Shown here: in pieces, positions 9,924 to 18,823 of the stretch | Numbering within the stretch: position 1 is the stretch's first letter | How the letters are laid out: the number at the start of each line of letters is the position of its first letter | From: Orychophragmus violaceus | Taxonomy: Eukaryota; Streptophyta; Magnoliopsida; Brassicales; Brassicaceae | Assembly (NCBI GenBank): GCA_030180135.1 | Contig: CM058230.1 | Coordinates: forward strand, 55,790,080 to 55,854,079 | Direction: 5' to 3' | DNA length: 64,000 nt | Made by a program: the position numbers and the translations under genes | Notes under the pieces: generated by a model | Seen by the model: only the letters and a program-made list of their open reading frames with translations | Told to the model about the DNA's origin: nothing | Database searches by the model: none

Positions 9924-9941
9924 TCCCCGGCAACGGCGCCA
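9924..9941 (-). other. Primer binding site, tRNA-Asp type
   Basis: The plus strand reads TCCCCGGCAACGGCGCCA, identical to the 3' end of plant tRNA-Asp(GUC) as I remember it, so the element strand is complementary to that tRNA. It lies 6 bp from the 5' LTR. Confidence 0.88.
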
Positions 9942-9947
9942 AAAACT

Positions 9948-11126
9948 TGATAGGTCAAGAATTAATCCCTATACTAACTGCAAGTGCACAGTGATGTAGT
10001 TGTAGTACTTAGGGTATCGAATCCACAGGGACTCCGGTCAACGATAGATTATAAAACAGAAGAGATTAAACTAGGAGAAAGCAATATGGAAAAGCAGTAA
10101 ATCAGCAAGCAAAAAGTAAACAGCAGCGAGTTGTGAGCAAGGAAGCGAAGCGTTAGGTTTCAGGAGTTCTCAGGAAATCAGGAACGCAAGCAATCAATCT
10201 ATCTAGATCTAATCAATAACTGTTCTAGAACTCAAACACGGATATAGAATTCACCAACTCTCGTTGCGAGAATTCTCTAAGTCTAAGTGCAGGAATCCAA
10301 ATCTCTTTGCAATTACTAACAGATTAAACTAGCATTAATGATCAGGTTTGATATGTTCACAATTCCCCTAAACCAAATCTCTTTGCGAGTAGATCAAATT
10401 GCTCATCTAGGTTCTTTCTAGCTAATTAACCAACTCTCGTTGTATCAATCAACCTAACATCATAATTCTGATTAGCTACTTCAGATTAAGCATTAAGAAC
10501 AACCTAAACAAAGAACTAGCAGATATGAATCCCTACAGATTAATTAAACTATAGTTCCATGAAATCCCTAATGAGAATCCTTCAACCTAACAGGTAAACT
10601 ACTCAGACATATTCATCGAAACAGAAAACATCTTAAGTAGAAAACCAAATATCATAAAACAGAATAATCAACAGGGGTTCGAAATCAAGTCTCTTTCGAG
10701 AACAGGATCAGCCCCTAAGGCTCTCTGAAATAAAATAAAACTAAAGTAAAGCGTGGCCTAAACAATGGCTTAAAAACCCTTATATAATAGCTAAAACACG
10801 TTTTGGGCTTCTGTGTAAATATATGGGCTTTCTGGGCTTTAGTGCATTAATCCTCATTCTTCATTAACGCTCGCGAGATTGTCTGCGTCGACCTTGCATC
10901 GATCGTTGCCACAGGTGTATCGATCGATGCAGGTCTGTGAATTCGACAGTGAAGTCCATCTCTCGGGTTAAATCTCCAAAATGCTCCAGAATGCTCCAAT
11001 AACTCCAATTATGCTCCAAACATGTCTAAACCTGTAAACATACTAAAAAGACTCCAAAACATAACATAAGACTCGATAAATAAGGCATATACCATGGTTA
11101 AAACCGGTAAAATCCATGGTATATCA
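9948..11126 (-). repeat. 5' LTR of the non-autonomous Athila-type element
   Basis: 1179 bp, the same length as 5923-7101 and, as far as I could compare, the same sequence. Contains a dyad pair at 10895-10931. Its right end abuts internal sequence of the next element. Confidence 0.9.
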
Positions 11127-11438
11127 TCTGTGATGGGGTTTTCTAATAGTCATAGATAGATCCTGCAACTTCATCCCTATGGTTACTTAAGTTCCTGCAA
11201 GTCTTGTAAATCTTCTCAGAAAATCATAGTTTCTTACTTAAACAATTTTGACTCAATAAAACAAAAAATTTTGAAAAACGGACTGACTCTTAAGAAAACA
11301 GAAAACAAAAGTCAGTAACACCTCCCCCACACTTAAGACACACTGTCCCCAGTAGTGTCCAGCGAAGGATCGGTAAAAAGAAAGAAAAAAAAGGTTAATG
11401 GATGTTTTAGTTCTGTCGGGTTTTACCTCTGTCGCACA

Positions 11439-11510
11439 TGCACCGACCGTTGCTGCGCGATTCTTTCGTATTGTAACGATCGACACAATGGTGTATCGAT
11501 CGACGCACTG
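11439..11510. repeat. Dyads 3' of the ORF-1-type gene
   Basis: One single dyad (11439-11454) and one pair with 20 bp core spacing, downstream of the ORF-1-type gene and upstream of the purine tract. Confidence 0.7.
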
Positions 11511-11739
11511 CGTTTTCACGAACAGTCATCAAGTTAGCAGGTTAGTCCGTCTGTTTTTGTCAATTTTGATCCCTGCAAGTTTAGAACACTAGAAACAGAG
11601 TAAAACCGAAGCAAAAGATGTACCAAATAAAGTGCAAATCATCCAAACATAGTAGAATCCTAAAAATCAAAGAAGAAAAGTGCAAAAGAAAAGAAAAAGT
11701 CAGAATACAGAACCGAAAGACTGAACATGGAGACTGATC

Positions 11740-13263
11740 TCACTCGCTAACATCATCTATCCCACCATACAGTGCATCATCATCGGCTGCCTCGGGTGCG
11801 GGATCGGTATCAGTCGGAGATCGCTGTCGACGACGGTCAGGTACGGGCTGATGGATCTGTGGTGGCCTCCTGCAGCTGCAAGTACGCATGAAGTTCCAAA
11901 GAACTCGAAACATACCATCGGATCTCTCTCTCCACTCTGCCTCAGAATATGCACCGTAAGCCATCGCAGGCTCATGAAAGGGACCCACAATGTCGACAGG
12001 GGCAGGCGCGGGCGCAGGAGCAGGGGCAGAAGATGCCGAAGCTCGTGAGGAAGGCTCTCCCAGCGGATGAGCCATGGTCGGAATCCCACGCTGCGCAGAC
12101 TCAGGAGGCTGAAATCTCAGTGCCTCTAATGTGTCAATCTGTGTCCATCTGGCAGCGGGAAGCTCGATACCAGTCCTCCCAGTGGTCGGATCAGTGTAAA
12201 CCCAAATGCGCCCCTCCTTGAGCCAGGTAGCGCTCTGCAGATGACTGAGATCCAGGAACTCGCGAGCCGTATCACGCTCTGTGCCATGAAGAGGAATCCC
12301 ACAATACTCAAAGATGGGAGTAAGTAAACTCCCTACCGTCTCTGTACCAGCTCCATCAAACGGCTTCAGCTGCAAATCAACCAAATGCTGTGCGAAAATG
12401 ACTCCCAAGTTGAGACCCGCAGTCGGATCTCTCACGCCAGAATCTCTAAACTGATCTCTCAGCCCCATAAACAGCAACTCCATCTCAAGTTTGCGCATCT
12501 TGTTGGCCTCAAACTTGCAAAGCAAGCTCCAGCACAAGATACGCGAGACATATCGCAGCACCGGATGTCTCATCTGCACTACTGGTGTGGTCCTGGAGTT
12601 GTATCGACCGCTGCCAATACTTTCCCAGAATGTGCGAGCCTCCACCGGATCCCACTCGAGTGGCATGGCTATGCGCCTCGGCGCAGTACTGAACCCGTAG
12701 ATCCTGCAGAGATCAAGTAGAGGAATCCGATACCTGACTCCCCAACTCATGAAGGTGAAAGCACCCCCTGTAGCGCTCCTGTGGTCGGGATCCGAGTAAA
12801 CCACCCTGCAAGTGGCCAATAGCTGCCTGACCAGCTCAGGATAGAGGTCATAGTGTCGCATCGGCATTGTCCCTAGACCAACGCCTCTGCACACAGCCAT
12901 CACCTGCTCATCGATCCCCAGAATCCTGCAGGTGGAGTAGTCCGCGAACTTGGTCGGCTTGATGATCATCCCACACCAACCACTGTAGAGTAGCGAGTCA
13001 TACTCGTCCCATGAAGAGAGCAATGGCCGCTCTGTGAACTCAGCGGACCTTAAGAAACGTGTGAGGTCCTGCGGCCACTGTCTGGTCGTCTGAAATGGTG
13101 TGGCGTCCTCTCTGGTCCGAGGTAAAGCAATTGGTGGCCCATATCTGTTGTACGGTGCGGGTGACTCTGATTCCCTGTTAAACCATTGAGGCGGTGGGGT
13201 GTAGTGTCTTGTTGCTGTGGACGATGTGGCTCGCTTCTTGCGGGGTTGCCTTTGAGACGCCAT
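11740..13263 (-). CDS. Athila ORF-1-type protein (envelope position, function unknown)
   Basis: 507 aa from the ATG at 13263 to the stop at 11740. The N-terminus is basic and Pro-rich (RQPRKKRATS). The middle, about residues 80-330, matches the conserved block I associate with the Athila ORF-1 family: a GLGTM..HDLYPELVRQ-like segment, FMSWGVRYRIPL, an RIYGF motif, HPVLRYVSRILCWSLLCKFE and KMRKLEMELLFMGL. The C-terminus is Ala/Pro-rich then acidic. I see no clear signal peptide or membrane span, so an envelope role rests only on gene position. The frame is fully open although the rest of the element is degenerate. A pyrimidine-rich tract and CAG lie directly before the ATG, as at a splice acceptor. 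Confidence 0.78.
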   Translation of the reverse strand: MASQRQPRKKRATSSTATRHYTPPPQWFNRESESPAPYNRYGPPIALPRTREDATPFQTTRQWPQDLTRFLRSAEFTERPLLSSWDEYDSLLYSGWCGMIIKPTKFADYSTCRILGIDEQVMAVCRGVGLGTMPMRHYDLYPELVRQLLATCRVVYSDPDHRSATGGAFTFMSWGVRYRIPLLDLCRIYGFSTAPRRIAMPLEWDPVEARTFWESIGSGRYNSRTTPVVQMRHPVLRYVSRILCWSLLCKFEANKMRKLEMELLFMGLRDQFRDSGVRDPTAGLNLGVIFAQHLVDLQLKPFDGAGTETVGSLLTPIFEYCGIPLHGTERDTAREFLDLSHLQSATWLKEGRIWVYTDPTTGRTGIELPAARWTQIDTLEALRFQPPESAQRGIPTMAHPLGEPSSRASASSAPAPAPAPAPVDIVGPFHEPAMAYGAYSEAEWRERSDGMFRVLWNFMRTCSCRRPPQIHQPVPDRRRQRSPTDTDPAPEAADDDALYGGIDDVSE

Positions 13264-13324
13264 CTGCAAAAACAAAGTTCAAACATTCATCAAGTCTCGG
13301 CAAAATTTCAGTGTGAAATCGCGA

Positions 13325-13436
13325 AGCATCGACCGTTGCATCTAAGGCATCGATCGTTGCAAGGCGATTTCGCGTTATCGAACATTTCCCAAAATTGCAA
13401 TGCAACGACCGTTGCTCGAGAGCAACGACCGTTGCA
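13325..13436. repeat. Two dyad pairs upstream of the ORF-1-type gene
   Basis: Pairs at 13325-13361 (21 bp spacing) and 13401-13436 (20 bp spacing), 60-175 bp upstream of the ATG at 13263, in what would be its leader. Confidence 0.85.
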
Positions 13437-13816
13437 GGGCGATTTTGCCGCAAACAAATCATCAAAAATCAGTCAAATCCAAACAACATATTCTCAAATC
13501 AGTTCAAAATCATCATCCATCACCCTAAATCGTCTAAATTACGCATGCATCATCAGTTTTTGGTCCAAAAATCAACAACCCTAAAACCCTAAAAATCCAA
13601 TCCGAAAATTCGAAAATTGAAGAACATTACCTTGATTTCTTGAGATATGGGTTGGGGAAATGGATTGGGAGCGTAAAAATGAGAAAAATAGTGCTTAGAA
13701 ACAAGAAATTTGGCAAAGAAATGTAGATTTTGGGTGGAGGTTCTCGGTGTGTCGACCAACGGATATGGGGAAGAAGAAGAGAAAATAGGGTTTAAGGTGA
13801 CTTACCTGGTCGTGGG

Positions 13817-13953
13817 TGCAACGATCGTTGCTTTAGGGGCAACGATCGATGCTGGTTGAACCAGATTGATTCCGGTTTAGCTCAACGTACCTTAATTTTC
13901 GATTTAAACCAATTGCAACGACCGTTGCACATGAGAGCAACGATCGTCACACA
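13817..13953. repeat. Two more dyad pairs between gag-region and ORF-1-type gene
   Basis: Pairs at 13817-13852 (21 bp spacing) and 13914-13953 (22 bp spacing), using the CAACGATCGTTG-type core. Confidence 0.85.
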
Positions 13954-14056
13954 TCTCCAGACTTGTGTTCTGTATCTAATAACTAACAAAAACAACCAAA
14001 AACGTGAAATCCTAAGAAAAACACAAAAATGAGAAAGAAAAATAATTAAACCTAAC

Positions 14057-14074
14057 AGTGGGTTGCCTCCCACT
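14057..14074 (-). other. Conserved hairpin 3' of the gag-region frame
   Basis: Third copy of the AGTGGG/CCCACT hairpin with AGGCAA loop, about 50 bp past the stop at 14123. Confidence 0.7.
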
Positions 14075-14122
14075 CAGCGCTTGTTTTAAGTCATTAGCTT
14101 GACTTTTGGAAAGAGGTCAGAC

Positions 14123-15388
14123 TCATGGAGGTTTCAACAGAGACTTTGAGTGTCTCTGTGAATGTCTTATCATCCATGGTGGTGTGTAAGCAGTAGTAGC
14201 ATGATGTCGTCCAAGGAACGTCGGGATGAATGTAGGGTGAAATTGACACTTGGGTGTTTTAACGCTCTTTCCTGCATTCAAAACAGCGGAGTCAGAAGGT
14301 TTAAACTTAGAGGATTTATGCTTTACCTTTGGCAAAGTTTTGATGTTCGGAGCTTTTCGTTTATGAGTAGTTTTAGGCCTTGAAGATGCTAGAATAGGCT
14401 CTTGTGGAACCACCATCTTCTTGTCAACCACTACTGTGCACTGAACCATATCTTTAGACGTAACGGGAGCTTTCGGAAATGGCAATGGAGGTTTATAGGT
14501 TCTTTCCTTAGCAGGTCCTTGAGATATGAGTGAAACTGGTTCCTCTCGGGGTGCAACGATCGGTGCTTGTGATGCATCGATCGATGCTGTCGTCTCAGCT
14601 CGTGTTTCAACTATGGTCTCGGGTTTATCCGCTTCTTGATCCATTCCAGCCATCTCAGACTCAAATTTCTCTTCTTGGCTTGGTCCCACTTCGATCTGAA
14701 CTATCCAAGTCAAGAGATCTATGTCAATCTCTGTTGAGTCGGGTGCATTGAAGCTTTCAAACTCAGGCAATTCAACATCAAATTCCCCACTGTCTTCCAC
14801 AAATTCAACAGCCTTAACTGCTAGACATGATTAATGATCCATCTGTATGTCCAGCTGCTTCATACGAGTGCTCAAGGATTCAAACTTCTCATTCAGATTA
14901 GTGTACAGGTTCTCCAGCTTCGAGCTGAAAGAAGCTGTGTTCTGCTGTTGCTTTTCAATCGATTGTTCTATCATCATCTCTAGTTTGCTCCTTTGTGTAG
15001 GAGGCGCTAGATAGGAAGTATAGTTCTGGTCTCTTGATCCTTGAGCATGCCTAGAACCTTGTCTGTGTTGATGTCCCAATGTATGTCCATAAGAGTCGGC
15101 TCCAGCCATATAATGTACCTCTGCAAATTTATCAGTTTTTGCCTATGCTCGGAACTGTCTCTCCCTAAGTAAGATGTCATGGATGTCATCTATCTTACTC
15201 TGCATCTCAGCTACTTGCCCAACCAATACATGGTAATCTGGTAAGATGGGATTTCCTTCCCCATCTATTTTCTGACCTTTTGCGTTGCATATGTGACCCT
15301 CTTGGTCTCGTAGAACGCCGTTATCACCGCGAATCAAAATAACAGGTTCCATGGTGCGGAACCTATTGAAGGTCTCAGATCTCAGCAT
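14123..15388 (-). pseudogene. Broken gag-region ORF of the second Athila-type element
   Basis: One reading frame, interrupted by TAG (15143-15145) and TAA (14831-14833), runs from about 15388 to 14123. The first piece has a conserved-looking RDQEGHICNAKGQKIDGEGN segment and the VGQVAEMQSKID helix. The second piece carries the coiled coil (KLEMMIEQSIEKQ, RMKQLDIQMDH). The last piece is acidic, then basic, and ends AYTPPWMIRHSQRHSKSLLKPP-like, matching the C-terminus of the ORF at 8441-9700. A dyad pair at 14551-14587 is translated in frame. Two stops and no ATG context make it non-functional as read. The family function is not known to me beyond its Gag-like position. Confidence 0.7.
14551..14587. 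repeat. Dyad pair inside the broken gag-region frame
   Basis: Cores acgatcgg and tcgatcga start 21 bp apart and are translated as ASIDASQAPIVA in reverse. Confidence 0.8.
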
Positions 15389-15402
15389 CGCTGTTCTCGC
15401 CT

Positions 15403-15439
15403 TGTGTCGATCGATGCAAGGTGATCAACGATCGATGCA
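15403..15439. repeat. Dyad pair in 5' leader
   Basis: 21 bp core spacing, about 110 bp inside the primer site, in the same relative place as the 9714-9799 array of the preceding element. Confidence 0.8.
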
Positions 15440-15546
15440 GTGCGAATCCCTGCGAATCCAAAAATCAAAAACGTGAGTAAACAAGAAAATTAAAAAGAAT
15501 GCTTAGTCTAAATCCTAGTACTAAATCAATAGGTGAACTCAAAGAG

Positions 15547-15564
15547 TCCCCGGCAACGGCGCCA
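15547..15564 (-). other. Primer binding site, tRNA-Asp type
   Basis: The same 18 bp as at 9924-9941, 6 bp from the LTR at 15571. Confidence 0.88.
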
Positions 15565-15570
15565 AACACT

Positions 15571-16757
15571 TGATAGGTCTAGTTTTAATCCCTATTCTAC
15601 TGCAAGTGCACAGTTAATGCAATCGTAGTATATAAGGTATCGAATCCCACGAGGACTCTCAGTCACACAATAGATTAATAGCAGTTCAGATTAAATTAAG
15701 CGAAGCTGATGTGAAAACAGTAAACGAAATAGCAAAGTAAATCAAGTGAGTTTGCGAGCAAGAGGGCGAAGCGTTAGGTTTCAGGAGTTCTCAGGAAATC
15801 AGGAACGCAAGCAATCAATCTATCTAGATCCAATCAATAACTATTCTAGAACTCAAACATTGATATAGAATTAACCAAATTCCTTTGCGATAATTCTCTA
15901 AGTCTAAGTGCAGCAAACCAAACTTCCGTTTGCGAGAACTAACAGATTAAACTAGCATTAATTCCAAGTTTGATATGTTCACAATTAACCTGAACCAAAC
16001 TTCCGTTTGCGAACAGTTTAATTGCTTATCTAAATTCTTTCTAGTTAAATTAACCAACTTCCGCTGCATTAATCAACCTAACATCATAATTCTGATTAGC
16101 TACTTCAGATTAAGCATTAATATCAACTTAGATAAAGAACTAGCAGATATGGATCTCTACAGATTAATTAAACTATAATTCTCTGAAATCCCTATTGAGA
16201 ATCCTTCAACCTAACAGGTAATCTACTCAGACATGTTCATCGAAACAGAAAACATCATAAGTAGAAAACCAAATATCATAAAATCAAATAAGAACTGGGG
16301 TTCAAAATCAAGTCTCTTTCGAGATCAGGATCAGCCCCTCAGGCTTTCTGAAATAAGATAAAACTAAAGTGAAGCGTATCAAAAGCGTAGCCTAAACATT
16401 GGCTTAAAAACTCTATTTATAACCTAAAACACGTTTTGGGGCTTCTTTGTAAATATTAGGAACTTCTGGGCAGGACTGCAGTTTCATCATTCTTTATTAA
16501 ACCGTCTTTTGGCCCATCTCGCTGGTGCATCGATCGTTGCCACAAGTGTGTCGGTCGATGCAACTCGGAAATATCAACAGTGAACTTCATCTCTCGGCCA
16601 AATACTCCAATTAGCTCCAGAAAGTGTCTAAATCACCAAATATGCTCCAAATGTGCTTGTACCTAATAAACACCTGAAAAGACTCTAAAACATAGTAAAA
16701 GACTCGATAAATAACACATATACCATGGTTAAAAGCCCTAAAATCCATGGTATATCA
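15571..16757 (-). repeat. 5' LTR of the second Athila-type element
   Basis: 1187 bp, TGATAGGT...TATATCA. Homologous to but clearly diverged from the 1179-bp LTRs at 5923 and 9948. Contains a dyad pair at 16526-16562 with 21 bp core spacing. Its outer end interrupts the Tat integrase frame. Confidence 0.9.
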
Positions 16758-17743
16758 ACGGTCACTATTGGCCGACTATGATAACCGACTGCGAGACCTA
16801 TTCTAACAAGTGTGAAAAGTGTCTGCGACATGCGCCATTCATACATCGACCTACAGAATTACTCACGACATCAACCGCGGCTTACCCGTTCATGAGATGG
16901 GCAATGGACATCGTTGGACCGTTACCATTATCCAATCAAAGACGTTTTCTGCTCATTATGACCGACTACTTCACAAAGTGGGTAGAGGCCAAGGCTTACT
17001 TCGCAATCCACGATGTCCAGGTTCAAAATTTCGTCTGGAAATACATAATATGTCGTTTTGGGCTACCTTATGAGATCGTCACAGATAACGGATCACAATT
17101 CATCTCGAAAGTATTCGAAGGGTTCTGCAAGAAGTGGGATATACGCCTTAGCAAGTCAACACCGAGGTATCCTCAGGGGAATGGTCAAGCCGAAGCTACA
17201 AATAAAACCATCATTGCCGGCATCAAAAAACGCCTTGAAAGCAAAAAAGGAGTTTGGGAAGATGAGTTAGACGGAGTCCTTTGGTCGCATAGAACGACAC
17301 CCCGCAGCGCAACAGGGGCCACCCCATTCTCGTTAGCCTTTGGCGTAGAAGCAATGGTACCAGCAGAAGCTAACGTTCACACTCTCCGCCGATCTCTCAT
17401 GCCGCACCATACCGAGATCAATGAGAAGATGTTAATCCAAGCTCTTGACACCATAGAGGAGGAACGAGATCGAGCCCTACTCAGGATTCAAAACTACCAA
17501 CAGCTCGCAGCTCGGTACTACAATCAGAAAGTCAAGGAACGACACTTTCAACTCGGTGACTACGTCCTCCGAAAGTTTTACGAAAATACTAAGGAGTGGA
17601 GAGCGGGAAAACTCGGAGCGAAATGGGAAGGACCTTATAAAGTCACAAAAGTCGTCAAGCCAGGAGTCTACGAACTCGAGTCAATGAAAGGCAAAGCTCT
17701 ACCTCGATCCTGGAACTCGGCAAGCCTGAAGGAGTACTTCTAA
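16758..17743 (+). pseudogene. Tat-lineage integrase, N-terminally truncated
   Basis: About 328 codons, open from the Athila junction through the first ATG (16778) to TAA 17741-17743. It begins in the zinc-binding region (HYWPTM, then CEKCLRHAP as the CxxC half). The catalytic core shows MDIVGPLP with the first Asp, VTDNGSQF with the second, and a Glu in GNGQAEATNKTI. The C-terminal region has the KWEGPYKV motif typical of Ty3 integrases. The PQGNGQAEATNKTI wording and the antisense gene downstream point to the Tat lineage. The upstream half of pol is missing, so this is a remnant although the remaining frame is clean. Confidence 0.88.
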
Positions 17744-18823
17744 AAAAAAAACGGCAAGGCCATCGCGCCAAAAAAAAAAAAAAAAAAAGTGTACTATGAA
17801 CTACGAGTGACTTGATTCTTCCTCGGAAGATACGTAGGCAGCCTTTACCGGCACAGTCACAAATCTAATAAAATCTTCATTTTTTCCAGACAAATTCATC
17901 GTCTTGAAAGCCAAAACGGGTAAGTCTTTTCAATAAAATATTTAAATATTTTTGATACTAACAAAGCCTCGCAAAAAGCCGAGTTCTAACTCGCAGAAAG
18001 ACGAGCAATGACTCGCAGAAAGACGAGCAATGACTCGCAGAAAGACGAGCAATGACTCGCAGAAAGACGAGCAATGACTCGCAGAAAAACGAGCAATGAC
18101 TCGCAGAAAGACGAGCTCCTTAGTTCGCAAAAGTCGAGTCCAAGTAACTCGCAGAAAGCCGAGCAAAGACTCGCACTAGCATCATGCCTCCTGGCCAGAG
18201 GCGTGGTCTTCCTTGCGCACGAAGTGCACATCGTGGCAAGGAAAAGCCGGGATCCGTCCCGCAAATTCTTCGTGGTAGGAGATAACAAATAAGTCGAGCA
18301 TAAAAGACTCGCACATTCTCCCGCCCTTAGAACTAAGCCGAGCAACTGTAAGTCTCGCAAACCGCCTTATAGCAAGAAGTCGCTAAATTGATTAAGTTTA
18401 AAACGACAAAGTTTAATACGAGATTAGTACGACTACTAAAAAAGTCGCTAAATCGTTTGAATTTGACGGAACTTAATACAAGATTAGTCCGACTACTTGT
18501 TTATAGGAGTACGACTTAATACTAAATTGTTTAAGTTTAATGGTGAAAGCGCCTTGATTTAACTACAAGCGCGAGACCAACAAACTTAATACAAGATTAG
18601 TTTTAATTACTTAAAAATCGCAAAGTTGCTTAAACTTGATCGCTACTTGGTTAAAAATGAAAACCAAGAGTAGATATGCTCGGCTAAAACCTAAACCGCC
18701 ATTTAATTAAGTTTTACAAATTAAGCTCCACAAACAAAGTCAAAGCTTATAACAAAACTTAAATTAAAAAGGCAAAAGGTTCGTAGAGTCAAAAGAAATA
18801 CTGTTACAAGATAAAACAGATTA
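17744..18823 (+). other. Tat 3' region between integrase and the antisense gene
   Basis: No convincing ORF; the Ser/Cys/Leu-rich ORFs here are shadows of the minisatellite. Contains A-runs (17744-17790), the 22-bp repeat array, a scatter of looser copies of its GACTCGCA/AAGNCGAG core to about 18360, and AT-rich DNA with repeated TTAATACNAGATTAGT phrases (18410-18610). Confidence 0.7.
17989..18120. repeat. 22-bp minisatellite, six units
   Basis: Six consecutive units starting ACTCGCAGAAAGACGAGC at 17989, 18011, 18033, 18055, 18077 and 18099. The fifth has one substitution and the last a diverged end. It lies in the hypervariable 3' region where Tat elements are known to carry tandem repeats. 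Confidence 0.92.

Larger units (their letters stand above)
5923..11126 (-). mobile_element. Non-autonomous Athila-type element with near-identical LTRs
   Basis: A 5.2 kb minus-strand element: 5' LTR 9948-11126, tRNA-Asp-type primer site 9924-9941, one gag-region ORF (8441-9700), hairpin, 3' non-coding region, purine tract (7102-7117) and 3' LTR 5923-7101. Both LTRs are 1179 bp and I found no difference by eye, so insertion was recent. There is no RT, RNase H or integrase, so movement must have depended on enzymes from another element. No target duplication is visible: the 5 bp left of the element are aaact and right of it tctgt. The right flank is internal sequence of a second Athila-type element. 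Confidence 0.88.
11127..16757 (-). mobile_element. Second defective Athila-type element, 3' end missing
   Basis: Minus strand. From its 5' end: LTR 15571-16757, tRNA-Asp primer site 15547-15564, a broken gag-region frame (14123-15388), hairpin (14057-14074), an Athila ORF-1-type gene (11740-13263) and part of the 3' non-coding region with one purine tract near 11321. It stops at 11126/11127 against the LTR of the preceding element, within sequence matching 3900-3940 of element A in reverse; its own 3' LTR is gone. Its right end sits in a Tat integrase gene. No RT or integrase is present. Confidence 0.82.

Noticed and set aside
9924..9941. tRNA-Asp gene
   Set aside because: Only the 3' terminal 18 bases are present and they lie at the LTR junction, so this is a primer binding site.
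11740..13263. Calling the ORF-1-type protein an envelope
   Set aside because: I see no signal peptide, transmembrane helix or cleavage site; only its position downstream of the gag region suggests it.
17942..18360. Cys/Ser/Phe/Leu-rich ORFs as a secreted repeat protein
   Set aside because: They are shadow translations of the 22-bp minisatellite.
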